Shown: piece after piece, positions 1-11,017 of the stretch | Layout: every line of letters starts with the position of its first letter | Position numbering within the stretch: the stretch's first letter is position 1 | DNA from: Morella rubra | Taxonomy: Eukaryota > Streptophyta > Magnoliopsida > Fagales > Myricaceae | Assembly: GCA_003952965.2 (NCBI GenBank) | Contig: CM025853.1 | Span: 12,835,204 to 12,899,203 of the forward strand | Direction of reading: 5' to 3' | Length of the DNA stretch: 64,000 nucleotides | Position numbers and translations under genes: made by a program | The notes under the pieces: generated by a model | Seen by the model: the letters and a program-made list of their open reading frames with translations, nothing else | Database searches by the model: none | What the model was told of the DNA's origin: nothing

Positions 1-1030
1 TGGTATTTAATGATTCTTTTCCTTTCCCGGTCTGGAGCAGACTTGGTTCGACGAGGCAAATATAGGAAGTTTTATATATGGATATCCTTTCCATCCCATC
101 CCCTTCGACGAGGTAAACTTGGTAGAATATATTTGGAATATCATTTTCATCACGTTCTTAACTCCCGCACCTTTCTTTCCTGACTCAGGCCTTGGGCCAT
201 TAACCATGTATTCGGCCCGAAGCCTCTCCAGGGCGCTTAGTGGTATATCGTAGGCCGAGGTCTTTTTGGGCCGACTTGTTTTGTACCCATCAATATTTAT
301 TATTTGATTTGAGAAGCATCGGTTCTAGAGTACAAACCATTGAGAGTTATTCATCCCGTGAGCTATTCCAATTGCAATGTCCTTTCAAAGCTTCGATTTC
401 GTCATAGGCAACAAAGTGACAGTCTAATATCTTCATTTTCTAGAGTAATGAGGGCAAAAAAAAAAAACTTCGGCTTTTCCTTCTTCATCGAGTCCTCCAA
501 ACGGTACTAAGGCGGCGTTAAATGTTTAGATAAATTAGAAAAATGAATTTAATGAAGATAATTTATAAGAGTTGATGAAAAAGTGAACAGATAAAATATT
601 TGAATAAATATTATAATAAAAAAGAAATAATATTTGTATTTATGTTTTTTTGGGAAGTAGCGTAGATTTTTTTGGGATTGGTGAAAAATATGTTAAAAGT
701 TGTTAGAATTTGTAAAAAATTATTATGATTGATGAAAAGGTATTGAAATTAATGAAAAAGTGAAGTGATAAGTGTTGAAAACGTTTTTGAAATACTATCC
801 AAACATAGCCGGTGTTTCTTGCAGCAGGAAAGAGAGTTTTCTTTTAAGGTTTTCAAAAGCACTGTAAGAAAATGATTCTAGCGTTGATGAACGCTGCTAG
901 AGCAATGTTTCAGCAGCGTTTTTACTAAATGAACACTGGCAGACAATAAGCTTGACTTCCAATTTTTCAAAACACGCTCGTTCCGCACCTATTGCAGCTT
1001 AAAGGCGATGATGCCACTAAAAAAGGTTGG
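1..1030. other. Intergenic, no gene seen
   Basis: I see no convincing coding sequence here. The stretch from about 511 to 812 is AT-rich. It begins near a GTTTAGAT-like end and finishes with ATCCAAACATAGCC, whose reverse complement GGCTATGTTTGGAT partly matches the start. This looks like a degenerate Tourist-like MITE related to the copy at 22072-22244. No clean target duplication was found. Confidence 0.4.
511..812. mobile_element. Degenerate Tourist-like MITE (probable)
   Basis: The right half (about 650-810) matches the reverse complement of the element at 22072-22244. Shared stretches are rich in GATGAAAAGGTATTGAAATT-like sequence. The right terminus reads inward as GGCTATGTTTGGATAGTA. 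The left terminus is weaker (GGCGGCGTTAAATGTTTAGA). No transposase is present. Assignment to PIF/Harbinger-type MITEs rests on the TGTTTGG terminal style and on sister copies in this window that do carry TAA-like duplications. Confidence 0.45.
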
Positions 1031-1440
1031 TGATATTCTCCATTCATCTTTCCAAATTCATTTTAAAAGGTTCCAAATTTAATTGTGCAGCAATAGTTAT
1101 AGTGAGATGAATAGAAGCAAATCCCATTGCCGGTTAGAATGTGTCTTCATAATCCATACACCTTCTCTCTATGGATAGCTTTTCTCCCCGGGCCTTATAT
1201 TTCTCAAATAATCCATCTGCCCAGCGTTCGAATCTAAGACCCATTTGTTTCTAATGGTTTTATACCCAGCAGAATATCAACCATCTCCTCGAGTTTATGC
1301 ATTGCCGTACAACGCATCCCATTTCTCATTGCAGCCGACCATTCATATGAACCATGCGAAGTTTGTGCTCATCAGAAGCAGGCTCATAAAGGTCATATCA
1401 AGCATATATGAAAATTTTTAGAAGATAGAAAAATGATGAC
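1030..1440 (-). mobile_element. Ty1/copia pol relic (reverse transcriptase region)
   Basis: Read on the minus strand, short peptides match the start of a copia-type reverse transcriptase: a DGLFEKYKAR segment, then a YEDTF segment, then a segment ending in TIAAQLN. Upstream on that strand is a LEEMVDI-like segment followed by NKW-like remains. These lie in the order expected of RVT_2. It is an old, broken fossil with multiple interruptions and no visible LTRs. It sits 3' of the heat-shock gene and probably predates the better-preserved copia element in the NUA intron. Confidence 0.6.
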
Positions 1441-2034
1441 GATGAGTAATTCTACTTTCGCTGCTACTTATTTGAGATCCTTGTGAGCGACTCTCTAATG
1501 GTACATTCTCTTACTATCTTCTATAATTTCAAGATAAGATCGTAATTCATCATCCTCTCCAACAGATGGTATGGCTTCTTCAAGTTCTAAGCAACATACA
1601 AACTAAAGCACCTACACAGAATAGGACTTCTCTTCCTCCAGGGCATCCTCTGGTATCACAACCTGATCAAGTATCCTGTAGCGCCATTTTCAGCACTCCT
1701 TTAATTAGCCAGCTTATGAGCAACAGTACTACAATTGCTGATAAAGTGCAGATTGTTGATTTTTGTGAATATTACACTCTGTTTAAGCAGGGGAAATTAG
1801 TCATTGCACAAGCGTATATATTTCCACTAGCATATTTAGGGAAAATGTACAAGTTGATCAACCGACAAAGAAAAAAGCATCCAGAGTTACAATGCAAGAT
1901 AAATAAAACCAAATTATCACCAAACCAGAAGGGGAAAAAAAAAAGGGAAGGAAAATAGCATCCACCAATCCACAAGAGGGAAGAGTTGACTACATATATA
2001 TATATATATATATATATGGGATTATTTAGGCCTT
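1441..2034. other. Intergenic / 3' flank of the heat-shock gene
   Basis: A 130-codon plus-strand ORF at 1566-1958 has no recognisable domain and ends in a lysine-rich low-complexity tail, so I do not call it a gene. A (TA)n microsatellite lies at about 1993-2017, within 20 bases of the heat-shock stop codon. It probably falls in that gene's 3' UTR or terminator region. Confidence 0.5.
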
Positions 2035-2514
2035 TCAAGCTTTGCAGCACACAAAACGACCAAGTCGCTTTGGAGCATGTCCTTCATCTCCTGAAATCTC
2101 AACCGCCTTATGCTGCTTATGCTTCTTTTTCGTCTCATCTTTAGGCACAGTTACAACGAGTACCCCATCACGCATTGAAGCCTTGATCTCATCAACCTTT
2201 GCATTATCTGGCAGGCGGAACTCCCTCGAAAAGCTCCCACTACTTCTCTCTTTGCAGTGCCACTTGTCGGTCTTCTCGTCCTCCGGCTCATCTTTCCTCT
2301 GCGCACTTATGCGAAGCACTCTGTCTTCGTGCACTTCAAGCTTCACGTTTTCTTTTGTAAGACCCGGAAGATCAATTTCATAGACGTGGGCATGAGGGGT
2401 TTCCTTCCAGTCCATGTTGGTTTTCTCGGAGCTCTGCGTATGCAAATCTTCGAGGAAGAAACCACGGAAAGGGAACAAGTTGCGTTGATCAAAGAGCGAT
2501 TGGAAGAGGGACAT
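2035..2514 (-). CDS. Small heat-shock protein, HSP20 / class I-like, 159 aa
   Basis: This single-exon ORF encodes an ATP-independent holdase chaperone expected to act in the cytosol as an oligomer. The N-terminus ([12 protein letters not shown]) is short and phenylalanine-rich. The alpha-crystallin domain runs from about residue 34 to 132: it opens with [19 protein letters not shown] and contains a consensus-I-type stretch [10 protein letters not shown] near residues 116-125. A lysine-rich hinge follows, then KAVEISG, the plant class I form of the C-terminal I-x-I anchor. Length fits the usual 150-160 aa. The tail after the anchor is unusually long and ends FVCCKA, where class I proteins usually stop soon after the ISG motif. 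There is no peroxisomal SKL and no transit peptide. The start is the first ATG in frame and gives the typical N-terminus. It has no operon-like neighbour. A copia relic lies downstream and a heat-shock element upstream. The HSP20 family call is firm; the subclass is inferred from motifs. Confidence 0.93.
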   Translation of the reverse strand: MSLFQSLFDQRNLFPFRGFFLEDLHTQSSEKTNMDWKETPHAHVYEIDLPGLTKENVKLEVHEDRVLRISAQRKDEPEDEKTDKWHCKERSSGSFSREFRLPDNAKVDEIKASMRDGVLVVTVPKDETKKKHKQHKAVEISGDEGHAPKRLGRFVCCKA

Positions 2515-2669
2515 CTTTTGTTGTCCGATTGGCTGGTGTTAATTTGGAAAAGGAGCTGCTTGGGCTGATGAGGAAGAATGACTGAATACGAAAAGATGGA
2601 ATGCAATCAATCTGTTCTATTGTTTGTTAACGACCTTGTCTGTTGGTTGCTTGACTTGCTTCATGTTCG

Positions 2670-2691
2670 TTATATATATATATATATATAG
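2670..2691 (-). promoter_or_regulatory. (TA)n tract acting as TATA box of the HSP20 gene
   Basis: A run of alternating TA lies about 155-175 bases upstream of the minus-strand start codon. It is the only strong TATA candidate there, with heat-shock elements just beyond it. The exact transcription start cannot be read. Because the tract is a microsatellite, its length may vary between alleles. Confidence 0.55.
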
Positions 2692-2704
2692 GAGGGAAGA
2701 GTAG

Positions 2705-2765
2705 CTTCTCGAAATATCTGGAGGTGGCTAGACTGTTACTAATCCCTAACTGGAGAAGAATGTTG
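2705..2765 (-). promoter_or_regulatory. Heat-shock elements upstream of HSP20
   Basis: The sequence CTTCTCGAAATATCT at 2705-2719 contains TTC-nn-GAA with a third, imperfect unit: the alternating nTTCn/nGAAn pattern bound by HSF trimers. A weaker GAA-nn-TTG match lies at 2758-2765. The first element is about 15 bases beyond the TA tract on the promoter side, a normal position for plant HSP genes. Heat induction is inferred from this arrangement. Confidence 0.6.
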
Positions 2766-2829
2766 GAGAGACTTGATTGATCCATTGGACTTTGCCTTCG
2801 GCGTTTGGGAAAGTGGGAGTGGGTCAAGT

Positions 2830-5000
2830 CAATGTGTAGAAGAACTCTCTGGGAGTTCCCCGAAATGCTCTTTGGATATCCTCAAAGTAAACAGTTATTA
2901 AAGTCTAATCCAATGTTGCAAAGAACACCATGAAGTTACTAGAAGGTTGTGGATCAAAACATGCAGAGGGAGGAGCAAAACGTTGCCCATGAAAAAAAGT
3001 GTCAAAACAAATTATTTACCCAAAAAATATGAAAAGTCAGACAACACTGGGCCTGTTAGCCTAACCCAATTTTAAATCCAAAACCCATTTAGATGTACAG
3101 ATTCCCGGTGAACTATCTGGGGCCTCACTTTGCCCGAATGGAATTCTGGATGGCAAATTTGTCTGCGCATATTTTAGCGCAATGATCAGTCGTGAGTGCT
3201 AATTTTAGTGGCCAAGTACCAACTTTAATGCTCTTCAAATTGGAAGTTTAATGGGTCGGACCTACCATAAGTTTGTATAATTTTCAATTCTATTAATATA
3301 CTAGTTATTTCCAAAAAAAAAAAAAAACTCAAGTATCCACAGTCCGAGGAAAGCCCGCATCTTAGCAACATGAGATTGGGCTCGTCGTAATTGTTATTAG
3401 TTCTTGTCTATCAGAATCTACTCAAGTTGTATATTCTGAATTCCTTATTTCTCCATGTCCAAACACATTGTTTTTTAAAAAAAATTTCTACCATATTTTA
3501 CTGGATGCTACTACTTTTGCAGCCATAAAAAATAGTCATTTAAAATTTTATCTTTCCAAACATATGTGAATATACGTCCCATAACTTTCTCAAACATTTG
3601 TACAACCCGCCTACGAAAATGCCACATCCACTAAAGTAACCAGTCAATTTATAAATTTTCAGAGTCAAGACCATCACTAAAACCCTTGTTTTGGCCTCAA
3701 GGCAAAGATTTTCTAATCTCCCTCCACCACAATAGAAAATGGAAGCACAATGAGCCAGCGACGAAACCAAGGAAGGCTGGTGGGAGCTATGGTACAGTAC
3801 CCCAACCTTCTAAAACTTCCTAAAAAACAACATATTCTTTACGTTTAATGAACTTTTGAAAAAATATATATATTTCATTTTTTTCCTCTCTCAAAAATAT
3901 TTTTCGTGTAATTGACCCCTAATAATTAATTCTTGGCTTAATCCCTCACTGGCGGAATGGAAAGTTTCGTTGAGAACTTGAGAATTTGGTATGCATGGTG
4001 ACCAATGGGCGTCCCACCGTTTTTTGGTCTTTACGGGCCCTAAATAGATTGGGCTATCCAAAACTCCAGTTTGGTGGTTGGGTCTTCGAAACAGGCTTAA
4101 AATCTTACTGATCTTATATCCTATCTAGTTTTCCATTGCGACTTTAGCGGGCTTTAGACCTCGGAGAAAAACGAGTGAGAGGAACTACATCTCCTTGTAA
4201 TTCTCTTTATTCGCCCTAAATCTTGCCTTGGTATTTCTGAAATCATTCTGCTTTCTGACATCAAACCTCAGAAGATTTTCATAAAAACACTTTAAAATTG
4301 CAATCAAAATCCTTTTTTTCATTTACTGAATGATCTTCAACTCCCTCCATTAGTAATGCATGGTGGCCATTTTTGTATTGGCTCCACAGGCTGCACTTTT
4401 CTTTTATAATAGGAGAAGCACTTGGTAGTTGGTAGCATATCCTTTAATGTGGGATTGCGAAACATGGGTCATTCAAGTGATGTGGCATATGTTCTTCATG
4501 TAGCATTCAGACCAAACATCAGGGACAAGGTAAGGGAGAAGACTTGAAGAGGCACCGTGACCTGAAGCAAACGGAGGATCTCTTTTAAAATTTTATGTGA
4601 TTATAGGGTCCAATTTAATTTTTCTCCACAAATATTAGGTGTACTATGATATTTTCTTAACACATAAACTAGTACATTATAAAGGGTCAATTCAGGTCAA
4701 GGTCATCGACGAACTGACCCTTTCTAACCGAACCCCATATCAACCCAGATGTTTATTTAAAAAGTTGGGCTAATCCCCGCCAACCCAATCTGTTTCGCCC
4801 GAGCCTTGAATAGACTTTATCTTACCCATACATTTTACAAAGAGAATAATATTTTGCATCCTCTAACAACTATGTATTTTGAGATTTGCATATCAAACGA
4901 CACATTGTATTTACACCGTAATATATATATAATTTAACTTTTTACTTCATCTTACATTCTCATGTTAGGATTGTAGCATGTTAGATATTTTTTTTTCATT
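2830..5000. other. Intergenic, AT-rich, no gene seen
   Basis: I find no ORF with recognisable motifs. The 76-codon minus-strand ORF at 3540-3770 has no family signature. The stretch has several A- or T-rich runs, for example near 3313 and 3846. Nothing else structured was seen. Confidence 0.5.
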
Positions 5001-5008
5001 GATTTTAA

Positions 5009-5540
5009 GGTTAAGTACTCATTTTATCCATAGGTCTTGATCCCTTTTAATAAATTGTCCTTCGGTTTTCATATTAATCATAAAGGTCCCTAAATTTATA
5101 ATTATTGTCAAATAAGTCCTTCTCTTAAAATTTCATTCTCAAAAAATTAATAATTCACACGTCAGCTCTAATCATAAGTTGACATGTGTCACCAAAAATT
5201 AAAATTATTTAAGTTATAATTTTTTAAAACTTTTTCTTTATTTTTTGTTTTTTAAAATAATTTAAATAGGTTACTTTGTTTTATTTTTTAGAAGAAAAAA
5301 AAAAGGAAACAATTATGACAAAAAACTTAAAAAATTTTAAGTCACATTATTTTAGTTTTAGTTGATGCGTGTATTGAAATTGAAGTATAAATCGTTAACT
5401 TTATAAATAAAAATTTAACGAAAAAAATTTATTTGATAAAAAATACAAACTCAAAGATCTTTATAATTAAATTAAAAATCTAAAGACTATTTATTAAAAT
5501 GAATCAAAACTCAGCTAAATACTTGTATAACCCTTAATTT
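5009..5540. mobile_element. MITE with long imperfect terminal inverted repeats
   Basis: The first about 100 bases (containing CTTTTAATAAATTGTC and ATTAATCATAAAGGTC) are matched, inverted, by the last about 100 bases (containing GACTATTTATTAAAATGAAT and GATCTTTATAATTAAATT). The element is about 530 bp, AT-rich and non-coding. Long inverted ends suggest a Mutator-like or foldback-type MITE. The target duplication is unclear because both flanks are T/A runs such as ATTTTA. Confidence 0.6.
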
Positions 5541-5736
5541 TAATAGTAAAAATAGAGTGAAAGGGTAGTTGTCTAGAACGTAAATTGTAACAAACTGCAG
5601 GCGAACGATGGAATCATTGTTGGAAGTGAAAACAAAAAAGTAGGTGCCAAAAAACAGAAAAGATAAAAAAAAAAAAATACTTCTATATAAAGTGCTGTAA
5701 TTTATAACTTTTTCTTCGGATGCAAGTGAATCATTA

Positions 5737-6072
5737 TTGCCTCAATTTCAATTAGTGCAATCTGTCACCTACGTTTTGGTCGCATGTGCAACTTTTCTTT
5801 CCGCTATCTATTACTATTCATCTCAGCGGGGAATGACTTGTGGAAGTGAATGTGTCAGAAAAGTACACAATTTTCTCTCTCAGATTCCTCGCGTTCCTGA
5901 AGTCTCAGAAGCCCCCATGATAGCGACGGTCCAAGAAGCCTCCTGGAAAGGATTAGTGTCATACATTATTATTGTGGGCGGAAGAAAATTACAAAACTGT
6001 CAAGAACTGTTTGTTCATATTATAAAAGAAATTATTATTGTGGGCGGAAAAAACACAAGACTGTCCAAGTAG
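5737..6072 (+). CDS. Hypothetical 111-aa ORF, doubtful
   Basis: I do not recognise this protein. A hydrophobic segment near residues 9-27 could be a membrane span or signal. The C-terminal third contains a short repeat, IIIVGG, twice, because the DNA carries an imperfect direct repeat of about 40 bp (about 5963-6003 and 6030-6069). A TATATAAA stretch at about 5683-5690 lies roughly 50 bases upstream of the start. It has no domain, no visible introns and an AT-rich setting. It may be a chance ORF or a fragment of a larger gene. Confidence 0.2.
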   Translation: MPQFQLVQSVTYVLVACATFLSAIYYYSSQRGMTCGSECVRKVHNFLSQIPRVPEVSEAPMIATVQEASWKGLVSYIIIVGGRKLQNCQELFVHIIKEIIIVGGKNTRLSK

Positions 6073-6200
6073 CCTCCTTTCCTTGTTTTGCTTGAATAGG
6101 CACTGTTCGTTGACGATTGATTGATCGGAATTGTACTGCCAAAACAATTATTTCATGTAGTAGATCCCACAGATTACCAAACTTAACCGCGATAATTTGG

Positions 6201-6578
6201 TCATTCCACTAGTTCCCCTAACGGCAAAACCCTACACGTCAACTTCTTTGCGAACGTCACTATTTTTTCCACGTCCTCAGACCAAGCACCCAAAACCACC
6301 GCATCATCTTCTCCAATCCTATCAGCTTGCAATTCATAGTGCACCTTTCCTGCGAATTTTGGAATATCTGTTGGTTCCTTGCAATTCAATAATATCATCA
6401 TCTTTTCGAGACGGTTGTATCTGAGCCATGCATTGCCATTATTCTCAATATATGAAACCCTAAGGAGGGAAACATTCTTGTAATGTACAATTTTTGAATT
6501 CAAATGTAGACGAACGAATGTACATCTTCTTTTGATACTTAATGAATACAAGCAACAAGTTGCTCCAGCCAAAATCAT
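6201..6578 (-). CDS. Hypothetical 125-aa ORF or gene fragment, doubtful
   Basis: I cannot assign a family. The C-terminal half (from about CKEPTDIPKFAG onward, acidic, ending LGELVE) reads like real protein in composition, with no low-complexity bias. The N-terminal half looks less natural. It could be the last exon of a minus-strand gene whose other exons are lost or unrecognised. It does not overlap a repeat I can define. Confidence 0.22.
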   Translation of the reverse strand: MILAGATCCLYSLSIKRRCTFVRLHLNSKIVHYKNVSLLRVSYIENNGNAWLRYNRLEKMMILLNCKEPTDIPKFAGKVHYELQADRIGEDDAVVLGAWSEDVEKIVTFAKKLTCRVLPLGELVE

Positions 6579-6579
6579 A

Positions 6580-8220
6580 TCTAGCGTGAGAATATTTTTT
6601 CAGCGACAAAGCCTCGACCAAGATCCATCAAAGAGGCCCTCGGCCTATCAATCATTAAAGCATTATTTCTTCAAGAATTGAAAGGGTTCGGATTTTCTTA
6701 TAAATAACGTGTTGCAGGGGTTGCCTATGCGGACCTGTTAAGCGAAATATTGGCGATGATGACTCGATGAGACAGAACACAACAGAGAGAAGAACCAATG
6801 GGTGGAGCTTCAACGAGGACGGAAACAAGTCCATATGAGGTGAGTCAGGTGAGCTGTTGGGCGACTTGAGTCCAAATTCACCGGTTTTCAGCTTTGTGGC
6901 CGGCTAAGTATGTGGAAAAAAACGGTGGGCAAATAAGCTGACACGTATGGGGCTCTACAGTTAGAAGAGCTAACAATCAAGTGACGAGAGGATCAAATTT
7001 TTGAAAGGTTAAAAATTTCAGTTATTGAAATTAAAAATTTTGAAATCCAATAATTATTTAGTAAAAAATGATAAAACCTAGGAACTAAAAATAAAATTTA
7101 ATATGATAAATACTAATAATAAGCATAGGAGTGGAGTTATCTAAAATGAATATCAAAGAAAAATATATATCGTTTCTATCGTGCATGTTTGCCTTAATTG
7201 TGTGGTTCTCAAAGATGTAAAGAAAGTATTTAATAATCCTTTTATTAAATTAAGGCTTGCTTTCAATATTCAGTAGTTTCTATTCAAAAGAAATTTTTTC
7301 AAAATTTTAAATAATAAATTAATCTAATTAGAGTAGAAAACTTTTAAAATTTGTAATACTCTGAACCGCATAAGTGGAGAAGTAAAAAAATAAAGGATAA
7401 ATTTTATGAGGATAAATCTTATATTAGAACATTTTTAAGTTAAATTAAATTTTATAATAATTAAGGAACTTCAAAACAATCTTAATTAATCTTTTTAAAA
7501 TTAAATCTCAGATGTTATTTTTAATTATTTACTTCATTCGTTACTAAAGTTGTTGAAATAAAAAATGGGGAGGAAAATGATAAAACAGCAAATAAGTGCG
7601 CACGTGCACGGTGCATATCCAGAGACAAATATCAGTAAGTGCACATTATATGGAATTTTTTTTTTTTTTGAGTAAACGAATTAACTCCTTTTTCCCAGTT
7701 CCCATTGATGGGATCTTACACAGAAAACAAAGCTGTGTTGCTTTGGGTGTACGAATAAGTATTGTTCTATCTATAGTGCTACGTACATAGTGCCGTCAGT
7801 CACATTATCTGAGTTATCATTCCAACTCTGATTCAAAGTGGATCGCCTGCCATGGATGATGATGGTGTCGCGGTGGTGTATGTGTCAGACCGTGCTAACA
7901 CGTAATATCTTCTAATTTGTGCTTGCAGTTCCACTACCGTCCACAAAGGAATACTTTTTTTTTTTTTTTTTTTTGTGTGGATAATATAGACTTTTTGTGA
8001 GAATATTGGGGCAGTGTCTACGTAAAGTACAGACAAACTCGGAAAGTTAGTTTATTTTATCATTTGACGTTTTTGTTAATATCTTGTAAGTGAGCCCATT
8101 AGAATTTAGAGCAGTGTCTACGCAAAGTGGATACAAACTCGGAAGAGGCTAGTACAAAAAAAAAAAAAGAATAGTAAAATTGACTACACTTTATTTTGCA
8201 ATTATGAAGGTAGTGTTCTC
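6580..8220. other. Intergenic, no gene seen
   Basis: Only short ORFs without motifs are present (for example 7596-7790 and 7833-8036). A poly-T run lies near 7949-7972. A short direct repeat (GCAGTGTCTACG and following bases) occurs at about 8012 and 8111. I see no promoter or coding signal. Confidence 0.5.
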
Positions 8221-8228
8221 AGTAGTGA

Positions 8229-8585
8229 TAATCGGGATATTCTGTAATTTGTTATTTGAATTATACGGTGTAATTAAAAAAAAAGATAAATATAATAGGT
8301 AGATCTCATAGTAAGATTTATGTTGCATGAAATTTTACATAGACAATATTAAATGATATAGGATTCACCTATTATGTTTATTTCTCTTTGAATTATTACA
8401 ATTTGTTATTCGAATATGCAATTTATAAAAAGATATACACAATAAGTGAATCTTATAGTAAAGCTCGTGTTGTCCGAAATTTTACATTGACAACATTAAA
8501 TGACATATGATTCACCTATTATGTCTATTTCTCTTCGAATTGCACAGTACAATTCACAAATTGCAAAAATCTTCATCCAAGTTTT
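8229..8585. repeat. Dimeric AT-rich repeat, MITE-like
   Basis: Two related units lie head to tail: about 8285-8410 and about 8430-8570. Both contain a GAAATTTTACAT stretch, then ATTAAATGA, then GATTCACCTATTATGT and TATTTCTCTT. A diverged single copy of the same unit occurs at about 19985-20090 (GACAACATTAATTGATATGG). This makes it a dispersed family. No coding capacity and no clear terminal inverted repeats were found. Confidence 0.5.
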
Positions 8586-8599
8586 ATCTATCAGTATTG

Positions 8600-9400
8600 A
8601 GCAGTTTATTTACTTAATGTTGCACCTACTTTGAAAAAACAGATCTCATGAACTTAAATCGCTAAGGCTTGAGGATTATTTGACTTTTTAATAATAAGGC
8701 ATGTTTGTAAATCAAATTTTAGCTAAAATTCTCTCCACTCTTAAATTATCATTTACAAATATAATCAACTCAAAATTTTGATAAAAAAAAAAATAATAAA
8801 AAACTTTAACATTATTTCCCTCTCTTATCAAATTATCTTTTTCTATTACAATAAATATAAAAAAATTCACCCACATTATCTATAGGGATGGTCTAGGAAG
8901 CCATGGCCACCCACCTCCCCCAAATTTATTATTACTTTTTTTGTCTTTAGTAAAAAAAAAATTAATTTTTAATGATTTTCTTATCATGTGTTTGTATTTT
9001 GGCTTTCAAAATTTAATTTTATGTAACTGACCCTCATTTAAAACCTAATCTTGATTTTGGCCTTCAACAGGTATATTTCATCCCTATATTTATTGAGTGA
9101 GCACTGAATTTTATTTTTCAGGCACTTGAATATTTGTCACGAATTTTATTATCCGTGATCCAGCGTCAAAGAGCAAGAACAGAAACAATTTTTTTTTTTT
9201 TAGGTCGTAGCTAATTACTATGCCGTGAAGAAACATCACAAGCTAGCTAGCTATGATTGTTGGACTCTTCTTAGCCAGTTCTTAACCAGTTCTTTTAAGA
9301 AGATAAGGAGATCTTATAGAGCTATATAAAATTTGCTACAAAACTTTCAGCTGCAGCCCTCCGAATCCCACATCGGCCAATTAACATCATCCATTGGCAG
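8600..9400. other. Intergenic, AT-rich, no gene seen
   Basis: The segment about 8735-8880 (TTACAATAAATATAAAAAAA and surroundings) resembles the body of the Tourist-like MITEs at 41488-41693 and 46201-46415 but lacks clear ends. The rest shows no coding signal. Confidence 0.45.
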
Positions 9401-10645
9401 GAGACCACTACAACAAATTCGGGCTATAGCAGCAAGACAACACGTCGTTACAACACCCCAAAAACGTCGTTACAAAAAAAATTTGACAAAAATAAAAACA
9501 TCACACCTCCGTCGCTTTTATCGCGTCACTATAGACATCTGACGGCATTTTTTTCTCTCTCTGTTGCTACTGCAGAACAAATTGCGACTTAAGATGGCGT
9601 TGCAAGAGGGCTTCCTCAAGGGTCGCTGTTGTGGTTACCCCGTTGCCATGACCGTCGCAAAAATGCTCATTCAGCAACGAAAATCAGGGGTCGCAAAAAT
9701 GCTTGTTTAGCAACGAAAAACAGGGGTCGCAAAAATGCTTGTTCAGCAACGAAAATCTGGTCTCGCAAGTGCTTATTTTCGGCCATATAATTTTGTGGAA
9801 GGTGTTGTTTTGCGACTGTCATTGGAACTTCGAAATTTCTACGACTTCCCATTTGTCACTTTACCCATTCAATAGATTAATTCAAACATAAATCTCGAAA
9901 GGGGGAAATGAGAAGGAAGAAATGGAAATTGAAATTTAGCTGCAGGGAAGAGATACATTCAGATTGATTACAACACGCAAGCCTAACAATCCGATTGGTA
10001 CAAAACAACAAATCAACGACGACAAATCAATATTCACATTTTTCACAAATCAAAACAATACTATCTCTCAACAATACCTAGCAATCAAAAACTCAGTACA
10101 AGTTCAAAGTGAAATAAAAAAGAGATCTTGACCGAGAAAAGCGTAGGATCCAAAACACCGTGAGAATACTGCCCCCTTCTCCATCGCGGTGGTGATCATG
10201 TCTTCGTTCATAACGTGCTTCCATAGATTTAAAATATCGTGAGAATGTTACCCCTTGTCAATTGCGAAGGTGTCGTGGAAGTGGAAGATGAATTTTCATC
10301 TTCATTTTGAGAGAGAGAGAGAGGGCAGAGGGAGCCGAAAGATTTGGGATTTGGGTTTGCCGAGGGAGACGAAAGAGTTAGGTTTGTCGTGTGAGATGAA
10401 TGACAGAAATTCAGAGAAAAGAGGGGAGGCGGCAGTGAAAAGAAGATAAGTTAGGGTTTGGGTTTAAATGAATGGTTGAAGCGTGTGTTAGGGCAACAGT
10501 GATTGAAAGACAATCATGTCCTTGTCTGTTCTAAAAAATAACCATCTAGTTAGGGGTATATAGGTAATAATGTATGAGTAAGAAACATCAATTACTAATT
10601 TACTCCACAAACCAACTGAAATACCTTTCTATCCTATCTTTTAAT

Positions 10646-10922
10646 TTATAGTTATTATGATATTCAAAAAATAATTTTAAAAAATCACAAAAAATATATA
10701 ATTCAAAAAATAAGTAGAAAATAGTTTCATAAATAGAAAAAATTATAAAAATGGATAAAATATGAAACCATTTTCTATATTATAAAAATTATAAAAATAG
10801 ATAAAGTAGAAAATTAGTTGATATTTTATCTATTTTTATAATTTTTATATTTATGAAATCATTTTCTACGTATTTTTTGAATTATATGTTTTAATTTTTT
10901 TAATATCATAATAACTATAAAA
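10646..10922. repeat. Long AT-rich inverted repeat inside the CACTA element
   Basis: The left arm (about 10646-10763) contains TAGTTATTATGATATT and AGATAAAATA-like stretches. The right arm (about 10821-10922) carries their reverse complement, including TATTTTATCTATTTTTATAA and AATATCATAATAACTA. The loop is about 57 bp and itself shares sequence with the arms. This could be a nested foldback MITE or a hairpin that is part of the CACTA internal region. Confidence 0.75.
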
Positions 10923-10978
10923 AATAAATAATAATATTATTTAATTTAATAATATATAAATCATTCAAGAATGATTTA

Positions 10979-11017
10979 TATCTCTAAGTCGCGCATGGCC
11001 CGCGCGACTTAGAGATA
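10979..11017. repeat. Perfect 16-bp GC-rich palindrome in the CACTA element
   Basis: TATCTCTAAGTCGCGC at 10979-10994 is followed after 7 bases by its exact reverse complement GCGCGACTTAGAGATA at 11002-11017. It lies in a short GC-rich island that contrasts sharply with the AT-rich hairpin just before it. Confidence 0.85.

Noticed and set aside
1566-1958. 130-aa plus-strand ORF
   Set aside because: No domain, ends in a low-complexity lysine tail, lies in repeat-rich DNA and lacks a promoter signal.
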